Below, piece after piece: positions 1-5,004 of a stretch of DNA of 5,004 nucleotides. The stretch is from Clostridiales bacterium (GTDB lineage: Bacteria > Bacillota > Clostridia > Lachnospirales > Lachnospiraceae), in NCBI GenBank assembly GCA_019418195.1, contig DYCJ01000074.1, positions 5,702-10,705 on the forward strand, in the 5' to 3' direction. Both the position numbers and the translations under genes were made by a program. The notes beneath the pieces are model-generated. The model did no database searches. It saw only the letters and a program-made list of their open reading frames with translations, and was not told the DNA's origin. Position 1 is the first letter of the stretch. Each line of letters begins with the position of its first letter.

Positions 1-2
1 TT

Positions 3-731
3 ATCAACTCGATCCTCGGCATTGCAGACAGCGAATCCAGCCTCACGGCAATGCTCGGACTGGACATGAAGACTCACAGCAAGAAGATCAAGGAAGACAT
101 CGCCGTCATTTTCAATGACTCCCACTATGACATCAACCTGACTCCAAAGATCATCGGGCACATCCTCTCTAAAGTATACAAGAACTGGGATGCTCCCCTC
201 TTCTTTGAATATCTGGAACGGTTCGATCTGCCGGAGAAAAAGAAGATCAAAAAGCTCTCCACAGGTATGCGGGTAAAACTGGAGTTTGCCGCAGCATTAA
301 GCCACCACCCGAAGCTCCTGATCCTGGATGAAGCTACAAGCGGGCTCGACCCTGTATTCCGAGACGAGATCCTGGATATCTTACGGGAGTTTACCGAAGA
401 CGAGGACCATGCGGTGCTCATGTCCTCTCACATCACCAGCGACCTTGACAAGATTGCCGACTATATCGCCTATCTTCATGAGGGAAAGATGCAGTTTGTC
501 AAGACCTATGACGAGATCCTCAATGACTACGGCATCATCACCTGCGGACAGGAACTCTTCGACACCTTAAGCCGGGATGACATCGCGGCATACAAAAAGG
601 AGCCCTACAGCTACCGTGTGCTTGTGAAAAACCGTGCGAAGCTGCGTCAGATATTTCAGGATATTCCGATGGAAAACGCATCTGTCGAAGACATCATGCT
701 ATTCTATGTAAAAGGAGAAAAAGTGAAATGA
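3..731 (+). CDS. ABC transporter ATP-binding protein, 5'-truncated by the window edge
   Basis: This is the ATP-hydrolysing subunit of an ABC exporter. The reading frame is open from base 3, so the ATG at 51 is internal and not the start. The first visible residues, INSILGIADSE, are what normally follows a Walker A GKTT motif, so Walker A and the true start lie just before the window. Visible motifs are a degenerate Q-loop (VIFNDSH, with no Gln), the signature LSTGM (255-269), Walker B LLILDE (315-332), the D-loop SGLDP and the H-loop histidine in SSH (429-431). About 100 residues of C-terminal tail follow. The stop overlaps the start of the permease gene (ATGA at 728-731), so the two are one translational unit. 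The closest family style is the small ATPases of Pmt/Ytr-type exporters in Firmicutes, which often sit behind a GntR regulator, but none is visible here. The substrate is unknown. Confidence 0.93.
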   Translation: MNSILGIADSESSLTAMLGLDMKTHSKKIKEDIAVIFNDSHYDINLTPKIIGHILSKVYKNWDAPLFFEYLERFDLPEKKKIKKLSTGMRVKLEFAAALSHHPKLLILDEATSGLDPVFRDEILDILREFTEDEDHAVLMSSHITSDLDKIADYIAYLHEGKMQFVKTYDEILNDYGIITCGQELFDTLSRDDIAAYKKEPYSYRVLVKNRAKLRQIFQDIPMENASVEDIMLFYVKGEKVK

Positions 732-1375
732 AAGGGATCATACTCAAAGACTTATATGAGAATTTTTACATAAAGAAAAACCTTGCATCCTATATATTCG
801 GTGCTTTAATTATCGGGCTTGCAGCATTTTTTATAGACACGAGCTACGCTTTTATACTCTATACAATGCTTTTGACTATTCTCTTCGGCTCAGCTACACT
901 GGAAGCCTCTTATGAGCAGGACGAAAAAGCGAATTTCTACAAACTTCAGTTCACATTTCCGATGACAAAAGCAGAGATTGTGGTCTCCAAATACCTGCTT
1001 GCCCTGATCTGTACCGGTATCAGTCTGCTGATTGCCCTGATCTACGCGCTGGCAAGCGTATATCTCCGTCATCTGGTCACCCTGACAGAAGCGCTGACAG
1101 TCTGGGGACTGAGTATCTGCGTATCTCTTGTCTTTACATCTGTCGTATACATCTTCTACTTCCTGCTGGGGAAAAAGATCGGAACGATCATTTATGTAGC
1201 GGCGGCTGCAATCCTCGGCGGCATGTACAGAAGTTCTACCGTGTTCATCGGGATAGAGAGCTATACTTCAATGGATATGGCAGCCCGCCTCTGGTTTCTC
1301 CTGCCGGCTTCGCTCGCGGTCTTTGTGCTGAGCTGCCTTCTGTCCATACAGATTTATAAGAAGAAATACTCATAA
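728..1375 (+). CDS. ABC-2 type transporter permease (ABC2_membrane_5-like)
   Basis: This is a 215-residue membrane subunit that pairs with the ATPase encoded just before it. About six membrane segments can be seen, at residues 19-37, 39-57, 87-112, 123-147, 151-166 and 188-209. The short N-terminal amphipathic stretch MKGIILKDLYENFYIKKN is typical of the family. So is the cytoplasmic loop at 61-90 with EQDEKANFYKLQFTFPMTK followed by SKYLL, a hallmark of ABC-2 permeases related to the PmtB/PmtD subunits of the staphylococcal peptide exporter. The start is set by AAAGGAG at 711-717, ten bases before the ATG, and the gene overlaps the upstream one by four bases. The length is normal for the family. 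Likely roles are export of a peptide or amphiphile, or self-protection against an antimicrobial. The substrate cannot be read from sequence. Confidence 0.9.
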   Translation: MKGIILKDLYENFYIKKNLASYIFGALIIGLAAFFIDTSYAFILYTMLLTILFGSATLEASYEQDEKANFYKLQFTFPMTKAEIVVSKYLLALICTGISLLIALIYALASVYLRHLVTLTEALTVWGLSICVSLVFTSVVYIFYFLLGKKIGTIIYVAAAAILGGMYRSSTVFIGIESYTSMDMAARLWFLLPASLAVFVLSCLLSIQIYKKKYS

Positions 1376-1382
1376 AAATCCT

Positions 1383-1435
1383 CCCTGTGGCTATGAAAAG
1401 ATAAAAAGTATCAGATCAAGCCGCAGGGGTTTTTT
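1383..1435 (+). terminator. Rho-independent terminator of the ABC exporter operon, possibly bidirectional
   Basis: CCCTGTGGCT (1383-1392) pairs with AGCCGCAGGG (1419-1428), ten pairs including one G-T, followed directly by a run of T from 1430 to 1435. The loop is long, about 26 bases. It starts eight bases after the permease stop. Read on the minus strand, the stem is followed within a few bases by TTTTT, so it may also stop transcripts from the convergent ATPase gene that ends at 1451. Confidence 0.8.
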
Positions 1436-1450
1436 CTTTATTGCTTTATA

Positions 1451-3538
1451 TTAAACTTCCTCTTCTGGCAGCAGATCCTGCATACTCTTCAGACTGATCG
1501 CCAGTGTCGAAGTATTGTGCAGGAGCGCCGATGTCGTTGGCTGTATCACCCCGCCCACGCCCAGGGCGATGAGGCCTGAATTGATCCCGACGATTCCTCT
1601 GTAATTACACTGGATGCGCTTCATCATGGCATTAGCCAGTTTCTTCAGTGTCACGATCACGCGCAGATCATCTGCCGCAATAGTGATATCTGCTATTTCC
1701 CGGGCAATCTCCGCCCCGTCGCTGATGGCAATACCTGCATCCGCAGCTGAAAGTGCCGGGGAATCATTGATCCCGTCTCCGATCATAATGACCTTCTTAC
1801 CGGCTTCCTTCTCTTTCTCTACGAACCGGGCTTTATCTTCCGGCAGCACTTCCGAATAATACTCATCCACGCCCACGCGTCTCGCGATGGACGCAGCCGT
1901 ACGCTCACTGTCTCCGGTCATCATCACGACCTTTTTCAGTCCCTCTTCTTTCAGCATCTTTACCATATCCGCCGCCTCTTCCCGGAGGGGATCCTCAATG
2001 CAGATGACCGCTGTCAGCTCGCCGTCGATAGCCAGATACAGGTGGGAATACTCTGACGGAAGAGTGTCAAAGCGCTCCTGCATCTCCGGCCGGATCCTGC
2101 AGTCCTCGTCCTCAAATACGAAATGACTGCTGCCGATGACTACTTTCTTTTCCCCGATATATGACGAAATACCATGAGCAACGATATACTCCACTTTCGA
2201 GTGCATCTCTTCGTGGTAGAGCTTTCTCTTTTTTGCCGCATCCACCACTGCCTTGGCCATGGAATGTGGAAAATGTTCTTCCAGACAAGCAGCGATGCGG
2301 AGCGATTCGTCTTCAGGATAGTCTCCAAAAACGACTACTTCTTTCACTGTCGGCTTTGCCTTTGTCAGCGTACCGGTCTTGTCAAATACGATCGTGTCGG
2401 CCTCTGCCACAGCCTCCAGATATTTTCCGCCTTTTACCGTGATACCATGCTGTCCGGCCTCACGGATAGCAGAAAGCACTGCGATGGGCATCGCGAGCTT
2501 CAACGCACAGGAAAAGTCTACCATCAGGACGGAAAGCGCCTTTGTCACATTGCGGGTGACAAGTCCCACGATGCTTGTGCCGAGAAGTGTATACGGCACC
2601 AGTTTATCCGCCAGATGTTCTGCCTTACTCTCCAGTGCGGATTTCAGCTTCTCGGAGTCTTCGATCATAGTCACGATCTTCTCAAATCTCGTCGAACCAG
2701 ATACTGCTTTTACAAGAATCTCAAGTTCTCCTTCTTCCAGAACTGTTCCTGCATAGACAGTCTTACCTGTTTCTCTTCTTACCGGTAGTGACTCACCTGT
2801 AAGAGACGCCTGATTGACCATGCCTTCTCCTCCGGACACTTCACCGTCAAATGGGATCACATTTCCCATATGAACGACTACCGTATCACCGGGCCGGATA
2901 TCCGATGCATTAACGAGTATTTCCTGGTCGTCTTTTTTCAGCCATACTTTCTTTACGTTGAGAGACATGCTTCTGGCAAGATCGCCCACAGATTTTTTAT
3001 GCGTCCACTCTTCCAATAATTCTCCCACACCGAGCAGGAACATGACGGACCCTGCCGTGTCAAAGTCGCCCCTGATCACGGACACGCCGATGGCTGTCGC
3101 GTCAAGGACAGGCGCCTCAATCTTTCTCTTGGCGAGACACTTAAGTCCTTTCCATATATAGCGCAGCGCCTTGAATGTCATCCATACCTTTCGGATCGGA
3201 TACGGAACGATGAGCTTACTGCCGTAATGCAGGATCACCCTTGTGATCAACTGCTCCCGAAATGATGAATTCAGCTCTCTTCCGGAGCTTGACAGTACAT
3301 TCTCAGGAACATCCGTATTCTCATAACTGAACCCTTTGAGCACTGCGATCACCTCTTCGCGGCTTCCCATGTAACAGATCACGGCATCTGCGGTGCGCTC
3401 ATATACCTTTGCATCTGTCACATATTCCTGCCTGCCGAGAAACCAGCAAAGAGTATCCGCCTGCGCACATGTCATTCTTCCCTGAACAACATGAATACGC
3501 AGACGGCCTTTTATCTCATGCTTTATGATAAATTTCAT
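1451..3538 (-). CDS. P1B-type heavy-metal-translocating ATPase, CtpC-like, with divergent motifs
   Basis: This is a 695-residue P-type ATPase that should move a transition-metal ion across the membrane using ATP, most likely outwards. The order of domains is: an N-terminal HMA_2-like domain (residues 1-70, GRLRIHV, no CxxC); hydrophobic segments to about 176; an actuator with TGES (247-250); two core helices, the second carrying DFSCALKLAMP (341-351); the phosphorylation motif DKTGT (386-390); an N-domain; MTGD (540-543); GDGINDSPA (587-595); and a final helix pair with LLHNTST (672-678). The catalytic residues are intact. Two places differ from ordinary P1B ATPases. The CPC/SPC metal site is FSC without proline, and the N-domain HP motif reads HS (425-426). 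The start follows the upstream gene's stop by six bases with only a weak AGCAGG site, which suggests translational coupling. Overall layout and the neighbouring PacL-like gene resemble mycobacterial CtpC. The metal is not predictable. Confidence 0.95.
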   Translation of the reverse strand: MKFIIKHEIKGRLRIHVVQGRMTCAQADTLCWFLGRQEYVTDAKVYERTADAVICYMGSREEVIAVLKGFSYENTDVPENVLSSSGRELNSSFREQLITRVILHYGSKLIVPYPIRKVWMTFKALRYIWKGLKCLAKRKIEAPVLDATAIGVSVIRGDFDTAGSVMFLLGVGELLEEWTHKKSVGDLARSMSLNVKKVWLKKDDQEILVNASDIRPGDTVVVHMGNVIPFDGEVSGGEGMVNQASLTGESLPVRRETGKTVYAGTVLEEGELEILVKAVSGSTRFEKIVTMIEDSEKLKSALESKAEHLADKLVPYTLLGTSIVGLVTRNVTKALSVLMVDFSCALKLAMPIAVLSAIREAGQHGITVKGGKYLEAVAEADTIVFDKTGTLTKAKPTVKEVVVFGDYPEDESLRIAACLEEHFPHSMAKAVVDAAKKRKLYHEEMHSKVEYIVAHGISSYIGEKKVVIGSSHFVFEDEDCRIRPEMQERFDTLPSEYSHLYLAIDGELTAVICIEDPLREEAADMVKMLKEEGLKKVVMMTGDSERTAASIARRVGVDEYYSEVLPEDKARFVEKEKEAGKKVIMIGDGINDSPALSAADAGIAISDGAEIAREIADITIAADDLRVIVTLKKLANAMMKRIQCNYRGIVGINSGLIALGVGGVIQPTTSALLHNTSTLAISLKSMQDLLPEEEV

Positions 3539-3544
3539 AGCCTG

Positions 3545-3856
3545 CTATACAGTCTCTGTACTGCCAGCTTCCGCACCGTTATCCTCTGTTCCGCTCTCGT
3601 CAGCCTGAACAGCCGCAGCTTCTTCCGCCGCTCTCTTCTCATTGATCTGTTCAGCTTCGGCTAAGATGTCCTCTGCATTTTCCTGTATCGTCGTTGCTGT
3701 CTTCATCACACAGTCCTTTGCACGCAGAGCAGCTGCCGTGCAGTTCGTATATACCTTCTTTGCGTCCTTGCTTGAGAGCACTTTCACTCCCGCTGTTCCG
3801 AACAGGACGCCTCCTGCGAATAAACCGATTTTCTTTAATGTTGAAACACTGATCAT
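3545..3856 (-). CDS. Small PacL/DUF6110-like membrane protein, partner of the metal ATPase
   Basis: This is a 103-residue protein with one N-terminal hydrophobic segment (residues 10-27, with GLFAGGVLFGTAG), then a K/R-rich amphipathic helical region (30-75) with AALRAKDCVMK and two cysteines (C39, C49), and a low-complexity acidic, Ala-rich tail (76-103). The GTAGVKVLSSKDAKK start is very like DUF1490/PacL proteins, which in mycobacteria are encoded next to CtpC-type ATPases and act as membrane scaffolds for zinc efflux. I believe the clostridial version is catalogued as DUF6110, from memory. Unlike PacL1, the tail has no histidines and offers only Asp/Glu. The start has a near-perfect AAGGAGGT (3865-3872), eight bases from the ATG, much stronger than the ATPase's own site, so more of this protein than of the ATPase may be made. 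The scaffold or chaperone role is inferred by analogy. Confidence 0.85.
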   Translation of the reverse strand: MISVSTLKKIGLFAGGVLFGTAGVKVLSSKDAKKVYTNCTAAALRAKDCVMKTATTIQENAEDILAEAEQINEKRAAEEAAAVQADESGTEDNGAEAGSTETV

Positions 3857-3864
3857 AATTAAGT

Positions 3865-3872
3865 ACCTCCTT
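3865..3872 (-). promoter_or_regulatory. Strong ribosome binding site of the PacL-like gene
   Basis: AAGGAGGT on the minus strand, eight bases before the ATG at 3856. It is close to a perfect match to the 16S rRNA tail and fixes this start. It contrasts with the weak site of the downstream ATPase. Confidence 0.85.
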
Positions 3873-3901
3873 GTGTGCCTGAAACATTTGTTGTGTTTGA
3901 C

Positions 3902-3982
3902 TTATTTGTGCTTATAGCCCGTATAGAATACCATCACAAAACAGAAGACCGCAGCCCACGCCCAGAATCTATGTTGTTTCAC
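3902..3982 (-). CDS. 26-residue single-span membrane microprotein
   Basis: This very short gene starts with GTG at 3982-3980 and ends with TAA at 3904-3902. The peptide begins MKQHRFWAWAAV and ends FYTGYKHK. Between basic ends lies one hydrophobic segment rich in aromatic residues (W, F, Y) with a Cys in the middle, about the right length to cross a membrane. The start is preceded ten bases upstream by AAGGGAG (3993-3999), and an in-frame stop at 4003-4001 rules out a longer form. It lies 25-45 bases downstream of the best promoter in the interval and 45 bases before the PacL-like gene, so it should be the first gene of that transcript. The composition is clearly protein-like, unlike chance AT-rich intergenic frames. 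The function is unknown. A small subunit or regulator of the P-type ATPase is a reasonable guess, by analogy with KdpF or sarcolipin. Confidence 0.72.
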   Translation of the reverse strand: MKQHRFWAWAAVFCFVMVFYTGYKHK

Positions 3983-3992
3983 AGCTATATCA

Positions 3993-3999
3993 CTCCCTT
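3993..3999 (-). promoter_or_regulatory. Ribosome binding site of the microprotein gene
   Basis: AAGGGAG on the minus strand, followed by TGAT, resembles the AAAGGAGGTGAT anti-Shine-Dalgarno complement with one base missing. It lies ten bases before the GTG at 3982 and is a main reason to regard this short frame as a gene. Confidence 0.65.
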
Positions 4000-4033
4000 G
4001 TTAATAATATGTAAAATTATCGGGTTCTGTCAC

Positions 4034-4063
4034 ATCATAGCGCTCTGCTTCGAGGCTAGTCAA
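4034..4063 (-). promoter_or_regulatory. Sigma-A-like promoter of the microprotein-PacL-like-ATPase operon
   Basis: On the minus strand, TTGACT (4063-4058) and TATGAT (4039-4034) are separated by 18 bases, each hexamer one base from consensus. The start of transcription would be near 4026, giving a leader of about 44 bases before the microprotein. The spacer holds an imperfect dyad (TAGC CTC, GAG GCTA with one bulged base, 4038-4058). An alternative extended -10, TGTTAGAAT, lies at 4063-4071 but has no good -35. The whole gap between the PacL-like gene and the Fur-type gene (3857-4185) is explained by this promoter, the operator candidates listed separately and the microprotein gene. I see no RNA gene there. 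Confidence 0.65.
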
Positions 4064-4079
4064 TTCTAACACTTTCTAT

Positions 4080-4094
4080 CGATAAATCTTATCA
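4080..4094 (-). promoter_or_regulatory. Fur-box-like palindrome (candidate operator)
   Basis: On the minus strand TGATAAGATTTATCG contains the perfect dyad GATAA-GAT-TTATC. Against the 7-1-7 Fur-box core TGATAATNATTATCA it matches 11 of the 14 specified bases. It lies about 61 bases upstream of the predicted transcription start, upstream of the -35, and just downstream of a gene for a Fur-family regulator. That position suits an activator or a second, weaker promoter better than simple blocking of the main one. The regulator is divergent, so its true site may differ. Confidence 0.4.
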
Positions 4095-4120
4095 TTTTAC
4101 CTGTCACATGCAGTTTACAT

Positions 4121-4188
4121 AAAAATAACCGGCTATTTTGAAGAAAATTTCAGATAAATACAAATATGCTCTCCAAAAACACCGGTCA
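4121..4188 (-). terminator. Possible weak terminator after the Fur-family gene
   Basis: On the minus strand TGACCGGT (4188-4181), whose TGA is the stop codon of the regulator gene, can pair with GCCGGTTA (4133-4126), eight pairs with two G-T, followed at once by TTTTT (4125-4121). The loop is about 47 bases, so the structure is weak and some read-through into the ATPase operon is likely. Confidence 0.3.
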
Positions 4189-4584
4189 CTTTTCAACTTT
4201 TATTTTTGCTATTTCCTGATTTTTCAGATACCCGCATCGCCGCATTCCTTCCCGCACCACTTTATTCCAGTTCCCAGGGGAAAGATGGCAGATCGTGTTA
4301 TCGTCCAGCGTGATCTCACACCCGCTCTCTGCCCCGCAGTCCCCGGAGCACTCTACTTTATACATGTTCTTCCGGCTGATCGCCCCGATCCCCTCAAGAG
4401 CATTGACCATGCGGTACACAGTCGCAACACCGATCTTAGCATCCGCCTTTGACGCTTTATAAAATATCTCCTTGCAGCTTGCACAGTCATTTTCCAGAAT
4501 GATATCTATAAGTACCAGGCGCTGCTTTGTAATACGGCATCCATTTTCCTTCAGTTTTTCAATGATCTGTTCTTTCTTACTCAC
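4186..4584 (-). CDS. Fur-family metal-responsive transcriptional regulator, divergent
   Basis: This is a 132-residue DNA-binding protein, probably a repressor of metal genes nearby. The N-terminal half is classic Fur: CRITKQRLVLIDII (16-29), then the recognition region IGVATVYRMVNALEGIGAI (51-69). The C-terminal half is not. The usual HHHHLICxxCG metal site is absent and is replaced by ECSGDCGAESGCEITLDDNT (78-97) and HLSPGNWNKVVREGM (100-114), with cysteines at 79, 83, 89, 99 and 117. I chose the GTG at 4584 because CAGGAG (4591-4596) lies six bases before it; a frame start at TTG 4605 would add seven residues containing that site. The gene follows the HMA gene by 53 bases, so the two are probably co-transcribed, and it precedes the ATPase operon promoter. 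The metal it senses is unknown; the cysteines suggest thiol-based binding. Confidence 0.9.
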   Translation of the reverse strand: MSKKEQIIEKLKENGCRITKQRLVLIDIILENDCASCKEIFYKASKADAKIGVATVYRMVNALEGIGAISRKNMYKVECSGDCGAESGCEITLDDNTICHLSPGNWNKVVREGMRRCGYLKNQEIAKIKVEK

Positions 4585-4590
4585 TGTTGT

Positions 4591-4596
4591 CTCCTG
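4591..4596 (-). promoter_or_regulatory. Ribosome binding site deciding the Fur-family gene start
   Basis: CAGGAG on the minus strand, six bases before the GTG at 4584. It favours that start over the in-frame TTG at 4605, because the site would otherwise lie inside the coding sequence. Confidence 0.7.
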
Positions 4597-4637
4597 ACAC
4601 TTCAAACGACACTATCACTCCCGCCAGATAACGACAT

Positions 4638-5004
4638 TCAGGATATACTGACTACTTTAAATCCGGCGTCCTCCACGGCACGTTTCAGTTTTTCTTTATC
4701 CACATCGCGGTCACATGACACTTCTGCGCTGTTGTTTTTCAAACTGACTTTAGCCGCTGCTCCGTCTATAGCATTGATTGCTCTTGTGACACCGTTGACA
4801 CAGTTCTGACAGTGCATTCCCGATATTTCTATCGTATAATGAGCGGTCACCGGGCCGTTTAGTTTTTTCTTTTTCGGCTTCGGTCTCCTGACCGTACCCG
4901 ATCCGCCTCCGCAGCAGGCGCCCTCTCCTTTGAAATGTTTGATCGAACTTTTTGTCGCAAAAATGAGCACTATGACCAGAATTAATATAATGACTGCATT
5001 AACC
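4638..5004 (-). CDS. Membrane-anchored heavy-metal-associated (HMA) domain protein, N-terminus beyond window
   Basis: The last 121 residues of a small metal-binding protein are visible. The GTG at 4970 is internal. The same frame stays open to the window edge and encodes VNAVIILILVIVLIFATKSS, a single membrane helix, so the true start must lie only a few codons beyond 5004. After the helix come KHFKGEGACCGGG, a Cys/Gly cluster like those of small FeoB-associated membrane proteins, a basic linker (RRPKPKKKK), and a complete HMA domain of about 68 residues with the metal motif GMHCQNC. HMA domains bind Cu(I), Zn(II) or similar ions through the two cysteines. The protein probably presents metal at the cytoplasmic membrane face. 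It is followed by the Fur-family gene, and in related bacteria I would expect feo-type or other metal genes upstream, but that is outside this window. Confidence 0.88.
   Translation of the reverse strand, partial: VNAVIILILVIVLIFATKSSIKHFKGEGACCGGGSGTVRRPKPKKKKLNGPVTAHYTIEISGMHCQNCVNGVTRAINAIDGAAAKVSLKNNSAEVSCDRDVDKEKLKRAVEDAGFKVVSIS

Larger units (their letters stand above)
4027..4109 (-). repeat. Pair of 9-base direct repeats flanking the promoter
   Basis: CTGTCACAT on the plus strand (ATGTGACAG on the minus strand) occurs at 4027-4035 and 4101-4109. The first copy overlaps the end of the -10 hexamer and runs towards the transcription start; the second is 74 bases upstream, close to seven helical turns. 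On the minus strand both copies are followed after five to seven bases by a GATAA-TTTA-type AT-rich element, so the similarity is longer than nine bases. This could be a paired operator, but a chance 9-mer is not excluded. Confidence 0.4.

Noticed and set aside
125..421. Minus-strand open frame of 98 codons opposite the ABC ATPase gene
   Set aside because: It is a Ser/Arg-rich shadow of the ATPase coding sequence, without a ribosome site or any domain.
2174..2788. Long plus-strand open frame of 204 codons opposite the ATPase gene
   Set aside because: It lies wholly inside the ATPase gene on the other strand, has no ribosome site, and its product is a His/Cys/Arg-rich mixture with no domain. 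The ATPase frame has every expected motif.
3867..4026. Riboswitch or structured leader RNA before the metal operon
   Set aside because: The predicted leader before the microprotein is only about 44 bases and the stretch between the microprotein and the PacL-like gene about 45 bases, with no strong hairpins and none of the conserved elements I would expect of a metal-sensing riboswitch such as czcD (NiCo) or yybP-ykoY.
3875..4069. Plus-strand open frame of 64 codons in the regulatory interval
   Set aside because: It overlaps the microprotein gene, the operon promoter and the PacL-like leader on the other strand, and has no ribosome site. The minus-strand 26-codon frame is much more protein-like.
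4138..4452. Plus-strand open frame of 104 codons opposite the Fur-family gene
   Set aside because: It is antisense to a recognisable regulator, has no ribosome site, and its sequence has no family character.
1..5004. Mobile element, CRISPR array, tRNA or rRNA
   Set aside because: I saw no regularly spaced repeats, transposase or integrase motifs, terminal inverted repeats, or tRNA-like cloverleaf sequences.

Overview
The window looks like chromosomal DNA of a gut-type Clostridia (Firmicutes), most plausibly Lachnospiraceae. The reasons are moderate G+C coding sequence with AT-rich intergenic DNA, AGGAGG-type ribosome sites with some GTG starts, and protein styles typical of that group: a Pmt/Ytr-like ABC exporter, a DUF6110-like small protein beside a P1B ATPase, and a CCGGG-bearing HMA protein. 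The genus cannot be decided from the sequence.

Left part, plus strand (1-1375): the 3' part of an ABC exporter ATPase gene, whose Walker A lies before the window, and an ABC-2 type permease overlapping it by ATGA. A hairpin with a T-run at about 1383-1435 closes this operon. It also separates it from the convergent block on the right.

Right part, minus strand (5004 down to 1451): a metal-homeostasis block. In transcription order it holds a membrane-anchored HMA (heavy-metal-associated) protein that runs off the right edge, a divergent Fur-family regulator, a regulatory interval, a 26-codon single-membrane-span microprotein (3902-3982), a PacL/DUF6110-like small membrane protein, and a CtpC-like P1B-type metal ATPase. 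The last two genes are 6 bases apart and probably translationally coupled. The interval between the Fur-type gene and the microprotein holds a good sigma-A-like promoter (TTGACT, 18 bases, TATGAT), a Fur-box-like palindrome upstream of it, and a 9-base direct repeat with one copy on the -10 region and one 74 bases upstream.

Working model (inference): the Fur-like protein reads the level of a transition metal and controls the microprotein-PacL-like-ATPase unit. The ATPase exports the metal, the PacL-like protein acts as a membrane scaffold or chaperone, and the microprotein may be a small ATPase subunit or regulator. The HMA protein handles metal at the membrane face. The metal cannot be named, because the ATPase and the regulator both lack the usual diagnostic metal motifs. 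The microprotein and the unusual motifs in the ATPase and regulator are the most interesting parts of the window.
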